NCBI GenBank assembly: GCA_009377575.1 | Contig: WHTU01000015.1 | Location: forward strand, 1 to 63,222 | Source: Nitrososphaeraceae archaeon | GTDB taxonomy: Archaea > Thermoproteota > Nitrososphaeria > Nitrososphaerales > Nitrososphaeraceae | Reading direction: 5' to 3' | DNA: 63,222 bases | Shown here: positions 9,183 through 19,062 of the stretch, piece after piece | Layout: every line of letters starts with the position of its first letter | Numbering within the stretch: the first letter of the stretch is position 1 | Notes under the pieces: generated by a model | Databases searched by the model: none | What the model was told of the DNA's origin: nothing | What the model saw: the letters and a program-made list of their open reading frames with translations, nothing else | Program-made: the position numbers and the translations under genes

Positions 9183-9607
9183 TGAATATCTCCTCCCGGG
9201 ATGACTTGATAACTTTGTGCTATTTCGTCACCGAGATCTGATCTCACATTAAAAGTCGAATTCTCACCGGGCGCCAAAATCACAGATCTTGCAGTCTCAG
9301 ATGATGAAGTAATTAGCGTACCGTTATCATCATAAAACTGTACTGTCACTAGTGCAGAATTGATGGTATTATTTGAATTATTAACAATGGTGCCGTTCAC
9401 TATTGAGAATAATAAATCTTCTGAGAATGCATGATCTATCACTTCCAAATACTTGGTATTGGTCACATTTCCTAAAGGACTGCCAGTTCCGTTCGTTGAA
9501 ACTCCGGTCATATTAGTAGTACCACTTGCTAAATCTAATAACGTGACATCAATTGTTATTGCAACAGCACTCAACAAGATTATGCTGCATAGGGCCACTT
9601 CTTTCAT
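9173..9607 (-). CDS. Secreted FxLYD-domain protein, N-glycosylation-rich
   Basis: A 144-residue secreted protein. A signal peptide (about residues 3-25) is followed by an Asn/Thr/Gly-rich linker with many N-x-S/T sequons, then a domain with FSIVNGTIVNNSNNTINSALVTVQFYDDNGTL and APGENSTF, the FxLYD pattern. The sequons suggest heavy N-glycosylation outside the cell, as is common for archaeal surface proteins. It shares domain type and orientation with the gene at 8354-8791 and is probably a diverged paralog. Confidence 0.7.
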   Translation of the reverse strand: MKEVALCSIILLSAVAITIDVTLLDLASGTTNMTGVSTNGTGSPLGNVTNTKYLEVIDHAFSEDLLFSIVNGTIVNNSNNTINSALVTVQFYDDNGTLITSSSETARSVILAPGENSTFNVRSDLGDEIAQSYQVIPGGDIQVG

Positions 9608-9820
9608 GATTATGTTGGGTTATTGTTCTATATATTTATGTATGATCAAGAAACAATGCATCTCATGCCACTCTAATAGCAAAGGATAATCAGGCAGGCC
9701 AGCTAGATAATGATATAATTGTGTTGTTCAATCCTGACCGAGTAATGGAAGATCAACTTTAACATCGGAAGGAATGTATATGAACGACCCAGATTAAAAT
9801 ATTCCTGGGCAGCATAAGAA

Positions 9821-10270
9821 ATGAGGGATATTTTTATGACTAAAACCGCTGTAGAATCAGATGAAGCCGGTGTTTTTGATGCATTGGGCCTTGCCTTTGC
9901 AGCTGATCCTGCAGTACGTTGGGTCTGGCCAGATCCCCAGATATATCTTTCACATTTTTCTAGCTTTGCCAAGGCTTTTGGAGGAAAAGCATTTGCTTAT
10001 CAGAGCGCCCACTATGTTGGAAATTATTGTGGTGCAGCTCTCTGGCTTCCGTCAAACATTCACCCTGATGTTGAGCAGTTGATTTCATTACTGCAAAGTA
10101 GCGGGTCTGATCAGGCCAAAAAGGACGGCCTAAAGGTATTCAAGAAAATGGGTAGCTATCACCTAAATTAGCCTCATTGGTACTTGCCACTTCTCGGAGT
10201 TGATCCACTTCATCACGGCAAAGGAATACCATACTACGTATAGAAACACCGGTTTTCCTCTTTTTGTAAT
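9821..10270 (+). pseudogene. GNAT acetyltransferase relic
   Basis: ATG 9821 opens an N-acetyltransferase-like frame with FDALGLAFAADPAVRWVWPD, a standard start in this GNAT branch. It ends at a TAG (10169-10171) just before PHWYLPLLGVDPLHHGKG, which holds the start of the acetyl-CoA-binding Q/RxxGxG region. After GKG the text jumps to IPYYV and a KHRF-like piece, resembling the usual IPFYERHGF segment, so about 30 residues are missing. One nonsense change and one internal deletion make it nonfunctional. Confidence 0.6.
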
Positions 10271-11069
10271 CCAAAAATTAGTCGCGGCCTTGTGGAATGT
10301 CAGGATCGAAATTGTAGGCCGCCGCCTATCTTGACTCAGTTGGTATTCATACCATAATGATACCAGTAGATAAAAATTCTTTTTGGTTTATCTGAAAGAA
10401 AGGTAGGAGTATCGGTCCGCTACTAGAATAGTCCCTAAAACTACCCCGAATGCCTGCCTGCGTCTTGTTATCCCCCACAGTGCTGAGTTACCGCGGCCTC
10501 CTAATTCATACACGTAATCGCAGCATCAGAAACCTTGAATTACGACAACGTTGAGAACAGTAGAATTTAATTTTTAGCTACTGTTCTAATAGAATTGATT
10601 TTAGTAAACGATAATAACTATGAATTGCTAAACCAAAGAGATCCATATGATCGGATTGGTGATCGTATTAGGGCTAGTAGTAACGTACTTCACAACGACT
10701 TTAGAATCAACGAATGCATTTGGACAATCAGAAACGATTCGTCTTCATAGTATTCCAACTCCAGAAGAAAAAGCTACTGGTGGTTAGGTAAAGGAACAAT
10801 GGCTTGTAGCCTTCAGCATGCTCCTTAATGAAGTCGATAGGAATATTGACGATTGACCTAGCAATCAGATAAAGAAACAGCAGAAACTATTTAGCTAACC
10901 GTGAGAACTGGCATGTTGGTGTAATGAAACATAAAAAGTACAAGAAACTATGAAACCAAAAGAACTAGTAACAGTCGAAGGACTCAGTTTGAAAAGCAAT
11001 AGATGTCATGGATGGAAACCATGGCAATGCCTCACTTTATCTTGACCCAAACCAGTAAGAAAAATAAGT
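10271..11069. other. Gene-poor stretch with a signal-peptide stub
   Basis: No full gene. ATG 10647 to TAG 10787 encodes 46 residues: a hydrophobic leader (GLVIVLGLVVTYF) followed by NAFGQSETIRLHSIPTPEEK. This looks like the start of a truncated secreted protein. The remainder is closed in all frames. Confidence 0.3.
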
Positions 11070-12029
11070 TCAAGGAGACGGTGCTCCTGCATTCTCCAGA
11101 AATGCCAGCGTTTTGTTCCACGCATCTGCTGTTTGCTCAGGAGCATAACTATCTCCTGAAGGGTTCGCAAATGCATGTCCCACTCCTTCGTAAAGGTAAA
11201 TCTCGTTAGGAACTCCAATGGAATTTAATGCCGATTCAAAATCTGTGACATTCTCAACAGGGATTGAATCATCTTGATCACCAAAGATCCCTAGAACCGG
11301 CCAGCTGATTTTTGAGAGTTCTTGAGGATCCGTAACTAGTCTCCCATAATAAATCACAGTTGATGCCAACGGATAATCAGGTTCAGTATTTAACGCTAAT
11401 TGCAATGATTGTTGACCGCCGAAACACCATCCAAGTGACGAAATTCGAGATGCATCAACATTTTCTAAAGAGGCAAGATATCTAACCGCGGCCTGGAGAT
11501 TAGAGATAGCTTCTGCCGGATTTTCCCTTATTGCTCCAGATAATAACCCAGCATCTTCCTGAGTCAAAGCAACTTGACCATTAAACAGATCAACAGCTAG
11601 AACCACGTAACCTTCCTTTGCTAATGTATCAGCCATCATCTTAATGTGTTCATTTAGTCCTCTATTTTCATGAATCATAACCACTGCTGGCAACTTTGTA
11701 TCGTTTGACTGCAAGGGAGAAGGAGATGAAGGCAATGACTCTCCTGTGTTTGAAATACTGCGAGGTGTAGGGAAGACAAGATATCCTGATGAATTGCCAT
11801 TATAACTAACTGTTTGATTTTCCAATGACAGTTCGCTGTCTCCCCTAATGGCAACGCTATTGGAGTTAGATGATGAGTTCTCACTGGCATCTGGCCCATC
11901 TGTACTATTAGTCGAAATCACTGATGCATTCGTCTCTTGTGCAACGGCAGGCATCGTGGAATGAATTTGTGTCAAAAGTGAATACGAAAAAATTAATGTC
12001 GTTATCCACAAGGAAGTAATTCGTTTCAT
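11070..12029 (-). CDS. Secreted dienelactone hydrolase family protein
   Basis: An alpha/beta-hydrolase of 319 residues. The start at 12029 is preferred over a longer frame because MKRITSLW begins a clean signal peptide (residues about 6-30). An Asn/Ser-rich linker follows (35-110). The catalytic domain shows IHENRG at 119-124, the nucleophile elbow GWCFGG with C202, an acidic GDQDDSIP around 250-257 and H285 in GVGHAF. This matches the Cys-Asp-His triad of dienelactone hydrolases. It probably acts outside the cell on an unknown ester. No operon partner. Confidence 0.85.
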   Translation of the reverse strand: MKRITSLWITTLIFSYSLLTQIHSTMPAVAQETNASVISTNSTDGPDASENSSSNSNSVAIRGDSELSLENQTVSYNGNSSGYLVFPTPRSISNTGESLPSSPSPLQSNDTKLPAVVMIHENRGLNEHIKMMADTLAKEGYVVLAVDLFNGQVALTQEDAGLLSGAIRENPAEAISNLQAAVRYLASLENVDASRISSLGWCFGGQQSLQLALNTEPDYPLASTVIYYGRLVTDPQELSKISWPVLGIFGDQDDSIPVENVTDFESALNSIGVPNEIYLYEGVGHAFANPSGDSYAPEQTADAWNKTLAFLENAGAPSP

Positions 12030-12721
12030 TAACAACTTGTACCATTGTGTTCTATTTGAATGATATGATTTTCCACAGGATATGGTAATGCTAATACTGC
12101 CACTACAGAATGAAGCCTGCATATCCTCAGTTAGTTACACTTTTGACCGACAGATCAACTCTTTGCGATTCTGTGCATGCTCAGCTCCTCAAACAAAGGA
12201 CATCCAGTTGTAAATGCTTATGGTATGATGCAGGTTAATTACTTTAAAGCTCATATTCCAGAGCTCATGCTGTACGCTGCTTCTAGTTTAGAGATGGCTA
12301 GGCAACTATCACTCCCTTTTGTAACCATATGAACCTGTTCTTCCACCTGACTGGGTCTAAATCAAATCATTTTGACGGACTCAGCTAACCTAGCTAAGAG
12401 TACAATAGAAAAGCTGGTTGACGGATGACGAGTATCGACCTATATATAACCCACAATTCAACACCTGCTTCCTTATTACCCTTATTTTTTTTGGCTGCCA
12501 ATGTTACCATCATCATTTGGGATAAATGTTACCTCCGTTAACCTTTGTGGTAATAGTAACTATTGTTCAATTGGAGTTTCACTGTCATCTTCTCCTTCTA
12601 GTATATGGATACCTATATCTGAAGACACATTTCCTATCATGCTCAAGGTAGTGTCTAAATTAGAATGCGAATCGCAAAATTGGGAGCCAACTTATATGAG
12701 TGAATCGGATTTACAGAAGCA
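12030..12721. other. Gene-free stretch
   Basis: Region between the hydrolase gene and the small membrane pair. Only short frames are present, and I see no convincing coding or RNA signal. Confidence 0.35.
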
Positions 12722-12952
12722 ATGACTCTTTTTACATTTGGTACAAAGTTGGCTTTGATTGGAGGAATTATTTTTATCATAGCTACAATTGTATATATGA
12801 GCCAACCAAGTCTGGGATTAGAAGAGCAGGGTGCATTGTTCTGGGCTATCATGGCATCTTTCCTTGTTTGGATGGTTGGAGGAATATATCTTGGTGTGGC
12901 TGGAGACCAATGGCTCAGTCGAGGACTAAAGTACCAAAGCGAACAGAAATGA
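12722..12952 (+). CDS. Small two-helix membrane protein
   Basis: A 76-residue protein with two hydrophobic helices (about residues 8-27 and 38-60) and a short polar tail ending QSEQK. No family recognised. Its stop TGA at 12950-12952 overlaps the ATG of the next gene in an ATGA arrangement, which implies translational coupling. The clean helices and the overlap with another membrane gene make it likely to be genuine. It may form a small membrane complex with its partner. Confidence 0.6.
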   Translation: MTLFTFGTKLALIGGIIFIIATIVYMSQPSLGLEEQGALFWAIMASFLVWMVGGIYLGVAGDQWLSRGLKYQSEQK

Positions 12953-13077
12953 CTACGAACGGTAATGAAAAAGATAAGAACCAACCATATGGTAAATTGA
13001 AATGGACGGAGCTAATGATTCTTATAGGTGCTGTTTTAGTGGCCACCGTTTTCATAATATTTTATTTCAACTTATGA
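12949..13077 (+). CDS. Very small single-pass membrane protein coupled to upstream gene
   Basis: ATG 12949 opens 42 codons: a polar N-terminus (residues 1-20, Asn/Lys-rich), then one hydrophobic helix (ELMILIGAVLVATVFIIFYF) ending at TGA 13077. It overlaps the preceding gene by four bases (ATGA). The same frame is open further upstream, but that part has the character of an antisense shadow. The size and topology resemble small accessory subunits of membrane complexes, but no family is recognised. Confidence 0.5.
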   Translation: MTTNGNEKDKNQPYGKLKWTELMILIGAVLVATVFIIFYFNL

Positions 13078-13644
13078 AGCAATGACGTGAAGGTATTTCA
13101 AAATTTATCCGGCAGCACAAGAACTTGATATAATTTTAGATCATTATTGCAGGCGCTTGATTAGTTATAGACTAGATGGGAATCGAGAAGTAGTGCTAAT
13201 CAAGACTAGCACTAACTCTCATTTGGTTAATACATTCCGTACATATGTTGTTTGGACCTCTGCACGGCCTTATTCTATGGCAATAATTGCAGAGCATATA
13301 GGTACTTTCTGATTCGGCTTTCACTGACAATATCATTCTTCAGATATTATTATATGATGTCTAGGTATTTGTATTTTTGCAAATTATGCATCAAATCTTT
13401 ATACTTTTACAAATATCACGGTTTGTTCTCGGCATTATTATAGAAACGCATCAGAATCACCTTCTTTCTTCAAATTTGTATGGACACAGATCCAAAGGGC
13501 ATGACAGGAAAACAGTGTCGTTCGTCAGATCCACTTCTTCTAATATTTGAATGACTTTCCATCTAATACGATAGTTAATAAAAGTATCAGCTTGCTCACA
13601 TTTTTGAAGCTGGCCCTCTGATATGAAATGTATAGAGTTTGGAT
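13078..13644. other. Gene-free AT-rich stretch
   Basis: Only short AT-driven frames with aromatic-rich translations. No gene, RNA or repeat recognised. Confidence 0.35.
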
Positions 13645-13806
13645 CTATTCAGGCCAAGATCGAAGTCCATCCTTCTTGCCTGGAATATTCGTCACTTCGA
13701 GCCCTCGCAAATCGGTGATCACTTGCTGGCCTAAGTTTAAGTTAAAGACTGTCTTCGTTTTCGGCCCTTGTACATCTGCTATCGTTGTCAACGTAGTAGA
13801 TCTTAT
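13645..13806 (-). pseudogene. C-terminal fragment of a beta-rich protein
   Basis: On the minus strand a frame reads TTIADVQGPKTKTVFNLNLG, then QQVITDLRGLEVTNIPGK, and ends at 13645. Alternating polar and hydrophobic strands and balanced composition indicate former coding sequence. It has no start and abuts the end of the SDR gene, overlapping its last codons in another frame. Probably a truncated extracytoplasmic domain stranded by deletion. Confidence 0.35.
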
Positions 13807-14738
13807 ACAAGCATTCTTTTTGAGATGTAGTCATGTAGTTGAAAATCAGTCATATTCTTTTTTGCAGCTGCCAAAGATTTTGAGTCTTCCCCCACTGTGT
13901 ACCTAAATAAACATTGTGAAGACATAGTCGCATTCTTAATTGCATCAATGATCACGGCTGAGACCAAGGTTGGTGGAGGAGCGTTCTTCATGGCAAGATA
14001 GTAGTGAGACAGAAATGCATCTATTGTATTAGAATAATACAAAGAAGTACTAATCATTTCTATCTCATGATTGAGATCGCTGCCTCCCGAATCCGCCCCG
14101 TTCTCTTCTCTAAGGTTTTTTTGTTTTGACTTTTTTTCGGCATTATTTGGGTATCTAATATTTGGCACGAAATTTGAGTTGATAACACCAGGTTCTATTA
14201 GAACCACCTTAATACCATACGGTTTAAGTTCATATGATATTGATTCACTTAGCCCCTCCAATGCAAATTTAGAACTTGAGTATATACTTTCGCCGGGTAT
14301 TCCTACTACGCCCGCTATTGATGTGATGTTTATGATTATCCCACTTCTTTGCTTCCTCATTGAAGGTAGGACTTCTTTAATTGCTCTTACTGCTCCGAAA
14401 TAATTCGTTTCAAATTGTTTCTTTATCTCATCAATAGATATATCTTCTAAAGCTCCGAATAAGCCGTAACCTGCATTATTTACCAAAATATCAATCCTCT
14501 TCTTCTCATCAATTATCCAAAGTACCGCCTCTCTTACAGAGTCCTCGTTATCTACATCCATCTCCAGGACCTCTAAAGGAAGTTTCTCTTCACGAGCTTT
14601 TTTCTTGATTGCTTCACTTTTATGGGAATCTCGCATTGTAGCAAAAGTATGAATTCCGTTCCTGGAAAGGGCTAGTGAGGCTTCAAATCCTATTCCAGTT
14701 GAACTACCCGTAACTAGTGCAACGCGCATTCTTTTCAT
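13803..14738 (-). CDS. Short-chain dehydrogenase/reductase
   Basis: A 311-residue classical SDR, cytoplasmic, using NAD(P)H. The cofactor motif is TGSSTGIG (10-17), followed by NNAG at 87-90 and the catalytic S140, Y153 and K157 of the YxxxK motif. R36 after the second strand would favour NADPH. The C-terminal extension beyond residue 190 is longer than in minimal SDRs and includes a polar Lys/Glu-rich loop, as in retinol-dehydrogenase-like or ketoreductase-like members. Substrate unknown. No operon partner is evident. Confidence 0.88.
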   Translation of the reverse strand: MKRMRVALVTGSSTGIGFEASLALSRNGIHTFATMRDSHKSEAIKKKAREEKLPLEVLEMDVDNEDSVREAVLWIIDEKKRIDILVNNAGYGLFGALEDISIDEIKKQFETNYFGAVRAIKEVLPSMRKQRSGIIINITSIAGVVGIPGESIYSSSKFALEGLSESISYELKPYGIKVVLIEPGVINSNFVPNIRYPNNAEKKSKQKNLREENGADSGGSDLNHEIEMISTSLYYSNTIDAFLSHYYLAMKNAPPPTLVSAVIIDAIKNATMSSQCLFRYTVGEDSKSLAAAKKNMTDFQLHDYISKRMLV

Positions 14739-15225
14739 CTTGCTTTTCCTAGCATCTGCAGAGATGGAGAATATAATTCAAGTGATTGCTACGACAAGCA
14801 TGTACTATGGATTGAGTCCCAAAGTGCTAACCAGTATGAACGATAATATGATAACAATATCGCGAAAGTAATTAGCGAGGGGGGGGGCGAACTTTACAAT
14901 GTTAGAACTCCTTGCAAAGTTAGGATTGATCCAGATAACGGATACGATTTGGATTCCATGGATCTGAGAGTCACTGCTTCTGCTATTTCTGAAGAGGTAC
15001 CGAAAGAGCATCGATATTAATTATTATTCTTTCTAATGGTTTCGTTTAAAAGTTGCGAGCATCTTCCTTCCTTTGGAGCTCCTAGTGGAGGGCGGCCCAC
15101 ATTCCATATGTCGGATAATGGCGCTAAAAAATCACTTCCGACTATCCTTCCACTTTCATTGATAGATAATTCTATTCCATTGCCGTCATGTGCATTCACT
15201 TCTGAATTGAGCTAAGGTTCAATAG
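14739..15225. other. Stretch with G9 run and two weak coding signals
   Basis: A run of nine G (14879-14887) sits in a plus-strand frame that reads GELYNVRTPCKVRIDPDNGY and DLDSMDLRVTASAISEEV to a stop near 15019. It looks like the end of a coding sequence without a start. On the minus strand 15017-15199 a 60-codon frame from ATG has plausible composition but no recognised family. Neither is secure. Confidence 0.25.
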
Positions 15226-15567
15226 ATGTTACCAAAAATTCCGAGTTATTCGTTCTATTTTTCATTGCAATTTGCATGTATGCATATATGCATGCACGGG
15301 AACATTGACCGCAATAAAACTGCTGCAGTATATACTCTAGTACCTAAACTGGGGCACTCCTCTTTGAGTCCCAGGAAGCAGCAATGTAATGAATGCCATG
15401 AAAACTTCCACGAATACGACGACTTGGTTGGTCACATGAGGAAGAGGCATCATGCCCCCATTTTGCGGTGCCATAATTGTGGTCAGGAGTTTGTTAAGGA
15501 AAGTGACAGATATTATCATCTTCAGGAAGAAAAAGCAAAGAAGCTGGATTTTCGTAGACAGAGATAG
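15226..15567 (+). CDS. C2H2-type zinc finger protein
   Basis: A protein of up to 113 residues whose C-terminal half carries a classical C2H2 finger: CNECHENFHEYDDLVGHMRKRH has C-x2-C, 12 residues, then H-x4-H. A second finger-like unit follows, CHNC with downstream H in YYHLQEE, lacking a clear second His. The tail is Lys-rich. Short C2H2 proteins are common in Thaumarchaeota and are thought to bind nucleic acid. The N-terminus is uncertain; a Met at about residue 23 (MHGNIDRN) is an equally good start. Confidence 0.7.
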   Translation: MLPKIPSYSFYFSLQFACMHICMHGNIDRNKTAAVYTLVPKLGHSSLSPRKQQCNECHENFHEYDDLVGHMRKRHHAPILRCHNCGQEFVKESDRYYHLQEEKAKKLDFRRQR

Positions 15568-15998
15568 CATTTACAGGTAGTCAAGTTACTTGTGTTGATC
15601 TATTTCGTGGTACATAAATCCTTATTAACGAATCAAAGACGTGCAGTCAATTAGGCTGCAAAAATTCCTTAGGATTTGTTATGCCCATACTGTCCTTACG
15701 TATAGAAAATTAAGTCTAACCCAATATGTCTGTGCATGATGAACGGACTGCTTCCAGTGTAATAGAACAATGCTACCTTCACGTACCAGCCAGTTGGTTT
15801 CCCTTATTCAATATGATTCGTCCGCATCTCTCTGAATACGGCGGTGTCTCTTAAGGAATAGGCTACGTAACAATAAATAATTGTAATGATACAAGGACAA
15901 TACCGCACCGGTTAGGAGTAAGGTATTTTCGTTTTAGTAATCAGTCAGATAGCAGTATTTATTTGAGCTTAGCTTATTTATTAATTTATAATCTGAAG
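15568..15998. other. Gene-free stretch
   Basis: No coding frame, RNA or repeat recognised between the zinc-finger gene and the universal stress protein gene. Confidence 0.35.
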
Positions 15999-16499
15999 AT
16001 GTTGCACAGGGACGAAATTAAATATAAAAAAAGACTATCTAGGATCTTGACTGCACTAGATGGTTCAGAACAGTCCATGCGTGCTGTCGATTTGGCGATT
16101 TCAATAGCAAGAAAGCACGATGCCGAACTAGTGGCTCTTTATGTTTTTTTTTCACAGTTAGGTTACGCGTATAGTTCGTATCTAAGTAAAGTTGAAGATT
16201 CTCCATCGATAGCTGCAATAGTGGACTCGGCGAAACAGGAGGCAAGTCACTGGTTTGAGGCTATCAATAAGAAGATAGCAAATTCGGACAAGAATGAACA
16301 TCATATCAGGCTTAAAAGCGAAGTCATAGTTACCTCTACTTCAGTACCGGCTGCAATAATAGATTATGCGTCAAAGAACAGAGTGAACCTTATAGTTATT
16401 GGAACAAGAGGGAGATCTGGGATTAAGAAAGTATTGCTTGGAAGTGTGGCACAGGAGGTAATAAGAGAATCGCGTTGTCCAGTTTTAGTGGCAAAATAG
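15999..16499 (+). CDS. Universal stress protein (UspA family)
   Basis: A 166-residue single UspA domain. The first strand ends ILTALDGSEQS, placing the conserved Asp near residue 20. The nucleotide-binding loop GTRGRSGIKKVLLGS fits G-x2-G-x9-G-S, so ATP binding is expected. The C-terminus CPVLVAK is typical. ATG 15999 is preferred over an upstream TTG at 15963, since the extra residues precede the fold. Thaumarchaeal genomes carry many such proteins, linked to stress responses. It stands alone, followed by the structured repeat element. Confidence 0.9.
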   Translation: MLHRDEIKYKKRLSRILTALDGSEQSMRAVDLAISIARKHDAELVALYVFFSQLGYAYSSYLSKVEDSPSIAAIVDSAKQEASHWFEAINKKIANSDKNEHHIRLKSEVIVTSTSVPAAIIDYASKNRVNLIVIGTRGRSGIKKVLLGSVAQEVIRESRCPVLVAK

Positions 16500-16713
16500 G
16501 TGACTATTAAAAGTTGAAAGTATCGTGTGGAAGGTAATGAACTAGGATGCATCTATTAAAGATTAGACTATCAATAATATACCAGTAATTCGAAAAGGTA
16601 CCTTTTTGATCAATATGATACAAATAAGTATTGCACGATCTAACTTTATACTGGAAAGGGTTAAACACATAAAGTGTGTATTCTATGATTAGCAAGTAAT
16701 CCTACTGAAAAGT

Positions 16714-16925
16714 GGTGGTGGTTAAGGGTGTTCATTCACTATGAGGCTTTCAATTCTGGGCCGGACCCAATACTACCTACCTACTTTTCCCTCTGTTATC
16801 ACAATATCCTAATTTTATATAAGAAAGAGTTAAGGATATGACCGTACTATCTGAGTTGAGTTAATCACTCAGGGTAGGTAGTGGGTCAGGTCAATCATCA
16901 TCGGCTTCACTTCTGGCCTGCTACC
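16714..16925 (+). repeat. Structured repeat element, copy A (candidate ncRNA)
   Basis: A first hairpin (GGTGGTG 16714-16720 with TACTACC 16771-16777) is followed by a core at 16797-16837 and a second hairpin: 16877-16889 pairs with 16913-16925 over 13 bp, three of them G-U. A 41-nt core with 36 identities occurs inverted at 26980-27020. Stem differences between the copies keep pairing only on the plus strand here, which suggests a transcribed RNA on this strand. The loop shares GGCTTCA with copy B. Confidence 0.6.
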
Positions 16926-17126
16926 TAGCGTCCGTATGGTAGCCTTCTGACTTGCAATAACGCAGATATTAATTTAGAAACTTTATTCTGTAAATAGAAC
17001 ATTGAAAGAAAATGAGTAGACGACCATTAAGGTGTTAGAGACAATAATAAAGGCCGTCAACCTTGCCTTTTGGGTTAGTTGGTATTAATGCTATAATTAC
17101 TCACACTAATACCAATTATCTTGTAA

Positions 17127-17405
17127 TCATCCGCTTGCAGTAACATTACCCATATTCGATGCTATTTTTGGATGAACCTCATTAAACTCCCATTCCAATA
17201 TAGCAAGAATATCACGTATTGCACCTGTAGTATTACCATCTTCTAATGCGTTGCGGGCATCTTTCAGATACTTTTCTTCTATTTCTCCAGCTGTTGCGGC
17301 AAAAGCCTGTTGTTGAATAGTACAATAGAGGCTTAGGGCCATACTACCAAATACGCTAATTATAATTGCCGTTACTACTCTATTCTTATTTTTATAACTA
17401 TTCAT
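17127..17405 (-). CDS. Small secreted helical protein
   Basis: A 92-residue protein with a signal peptide (residues about 10-36, ending QQQAFAA) and a mature part that is amphipathic helix (EIEEKYLKDARNALEDGNTTGAIRDI). This recalls short secreted helical proteins found in Nitrososphaerales, some with one TPR-like hairpin. No enzymatic motif. It has its own promoter region, and copy A of the structured repeat lies about 200 bp past its 3' end in the opposite orientation. Confidence 0.65.
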   Translation of the reverse strand: MNSYKNKNRVVTAIIISVFGSMALSLYCTIQQQAFAATAGEIEEKYLKDARNALEDGNTTGAIRDILAILEWEFNEVHPKIASNMGNVTASG

Positions 17406-17945
17406 GTATCGATCTTACTGAAGATCGTTTTAGATAAATCTTTCTGTTTAACTTCTAAATAAAGGCCAGAACAAATAACCTGAAAAAGAACTTAATTATC
17501 AAATTTAGTTAGAGATGTTCTGCTAATTGGCTTCCCTATCTGAATAAAAACTCTTGAGCTCCTTCACAGCTGACCTACTACTCTGAATATTTCTCTCATG
17601 CAACTTCATGGCTAAAGGAGCTCCTTTTTATTAACTTCGACTAATCCTTTCGAGTAACCAAACTAACCACCTACGCCATACATCACGCTCATTTAGTCCT
17701 ACCTTTAGTACAAAACTAATTAGCATTATCACATCGAGTTTTGAGTCATAGTAAAATCGAAAGCTACTTTTGCATCAGTATTATCCTTGATCCTTTAGTT
17801 ACTTTCCAGGGTTAAGACTGCAAGAACTGGCAATGTGGGAGAAAACGGGAGTTGGAACTCGGCTTTAACACCAAATCCGTGACGTAAATTTTCTATTCCA
17901 TGTTTAGCCTTAGTCATGCAATCCGGCATGCCATACCATGTTTCT
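17406..17945. other. Gene-free stretch with inverted repeat
   Basis: GAGCTCCTT (17556-17564) is inverted as AAGGAGCTC (17615-17623), followed by a short T-rich tract. Between the arms, GACCTACTACTC (near 17571) equals one stem arm of repeat copy B, and a CTTCATGG follows, so this may be a degenerate hairpin unit. No gene seen. Confidence 0.35.
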
Positions 17946-18416
17946 TCAAGGTACAGATTCATCTACATCGGCTTGTGCTCTTTTAACGTTAAACTTTCCA
18001 TCTGAAAAGACGGGCTCATCAATCCCCCAACTCCATTTCTTGTTGGGACGAATCCTGATATACGTATGCTCTGAATGTCCTGTTTGGTCCATATACCCAC
18101 CTTGTCGAGTAACAACATCGGCGTCACCATAGATTCTTATCCCTCGTGGACCCCAAGAATCGTCACTTTTCCAATCATCAACCACGAGTGCTACCTTTTT
18201 ATTTTTCAAAATATTTTTGTATTTTTTGGATTTGAGAATATTTATTCCACTGACATAGAAACATCCGCCGTCATAATCAAAGCCAACCGGTATTACGTCT
18301 GATTGTACAAGATTGCCGCCGTCTTCTGATGTTGCTGCTGAGGCCGTGGCAATTCTAGCAATGCACTGTGATCGGAGATACTCCATTTCACTTTGAGAAA
18401 AAATCGTATCAGGCAC
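17946..18416 (-). CDS. PPOX-class F420-dependent oxidoreductase-like protein
   Basis: A 156-residue split-barrel flavin/F420-binding protein of the pyridoxamine-5'-phosphate-oxidase superfamily. It opens with a short helix, then CIARIATAS and, after a Ser/Gly insertion, VIPVGFDYDGGCFYVSG, the usual strand pair lining the cofactor pocket. KNILKNKKVALVVDD and RGIRIYGDADVV follow. Nitrososphaerales make F420, so use of that cofactor is likely but not proven from sequence. Monocistronic. A second, distinct PPOX protein is at 37978-38388. Confidence 0.8.
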   Translation of the reverse strand: MPDTIFSQSEMEYLRSQCIARIATASAATSEDGGNLVQSDVIPVGFDYDGGCFYVSGINILKSKKYKNILKNKKVALVVDDWKSDDSWGPRGIRIYGDADVVTRQGGYMDQTGHSEHTYIRIRPNKKWSWGIDEPVFSDGKFNVKRAQADVDESVP

Positions 18417-19062
18417 TTTGATAGATAATTATGGAGGTGATAGAACATAAGGGTGTCTATCTGTACCTTGCATCCTCAGTACTTCGAGTCATATTCAATA
18501 ACGCACTCCCCTAGCAAATTCTCCTAATACGGGATTATAATATCAGACCTATATAGAATCGCTGGCGGTGTATTTACTTTATGATGAAATCTTCCATTAA
18601 GCCCGATGTTGTGATTTATGAATGATGACTGAGAAGACACATTGGAGCAGTCTTTGAAGAGCATGTAAAATGTGAATTTGCGCATAAGGATGCATATGCT
18701 ACTATAAACAATAATCGAGATGCCTCGTGTACCGCAGCGCCAAATATATTTCGGGGCGTTAGCCGGGCTAAAACCGTATTGTTTTGAACGAAGGTGAAAG
18801 GTTTGCAATATCGGGTCAAAAGACTTGAATGCCCGATCAGTGAGCTGACCGATGTAGATCCCTGTCCGTGCTCATGTGAAACAGAGTACCTTACCTTCGA
18901 ATGACAATAGTGATTATGATGTAACTTTGTAACCTTATTGAGCCACAAAATACTACACCGCGTTACTATAAGGGCGACATGGGTCCGTATCTTTCGCCTC
19001 TCGTCGATTTGCAGCAATTCTGTGTACTGCAGCGGCCTATTTTACACTATACTATAACAGGC
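18417..19062. other. Gene-poor stretch
   Basis: Somewhat more GC-rich than its surroundings. A 133-codon minus-strand frame (18616-19017) exists but has irregular composition and no recognisable motif, so it is not called. No tRNA-like fold was found. Confidence 0.3.

Noticed and set aside
12655-12984. 109-codon minus-strand frame
   Set aside because: Antisense to the two overlapping membrane genes, which have clear helices and the ATGA overlap.
18616-19017. 133-codon minus-strand frame
   Set aside because: Irregular composition, no signal peptide or domain, and no neighbouring support; likely chance in a more GC-rich patch.
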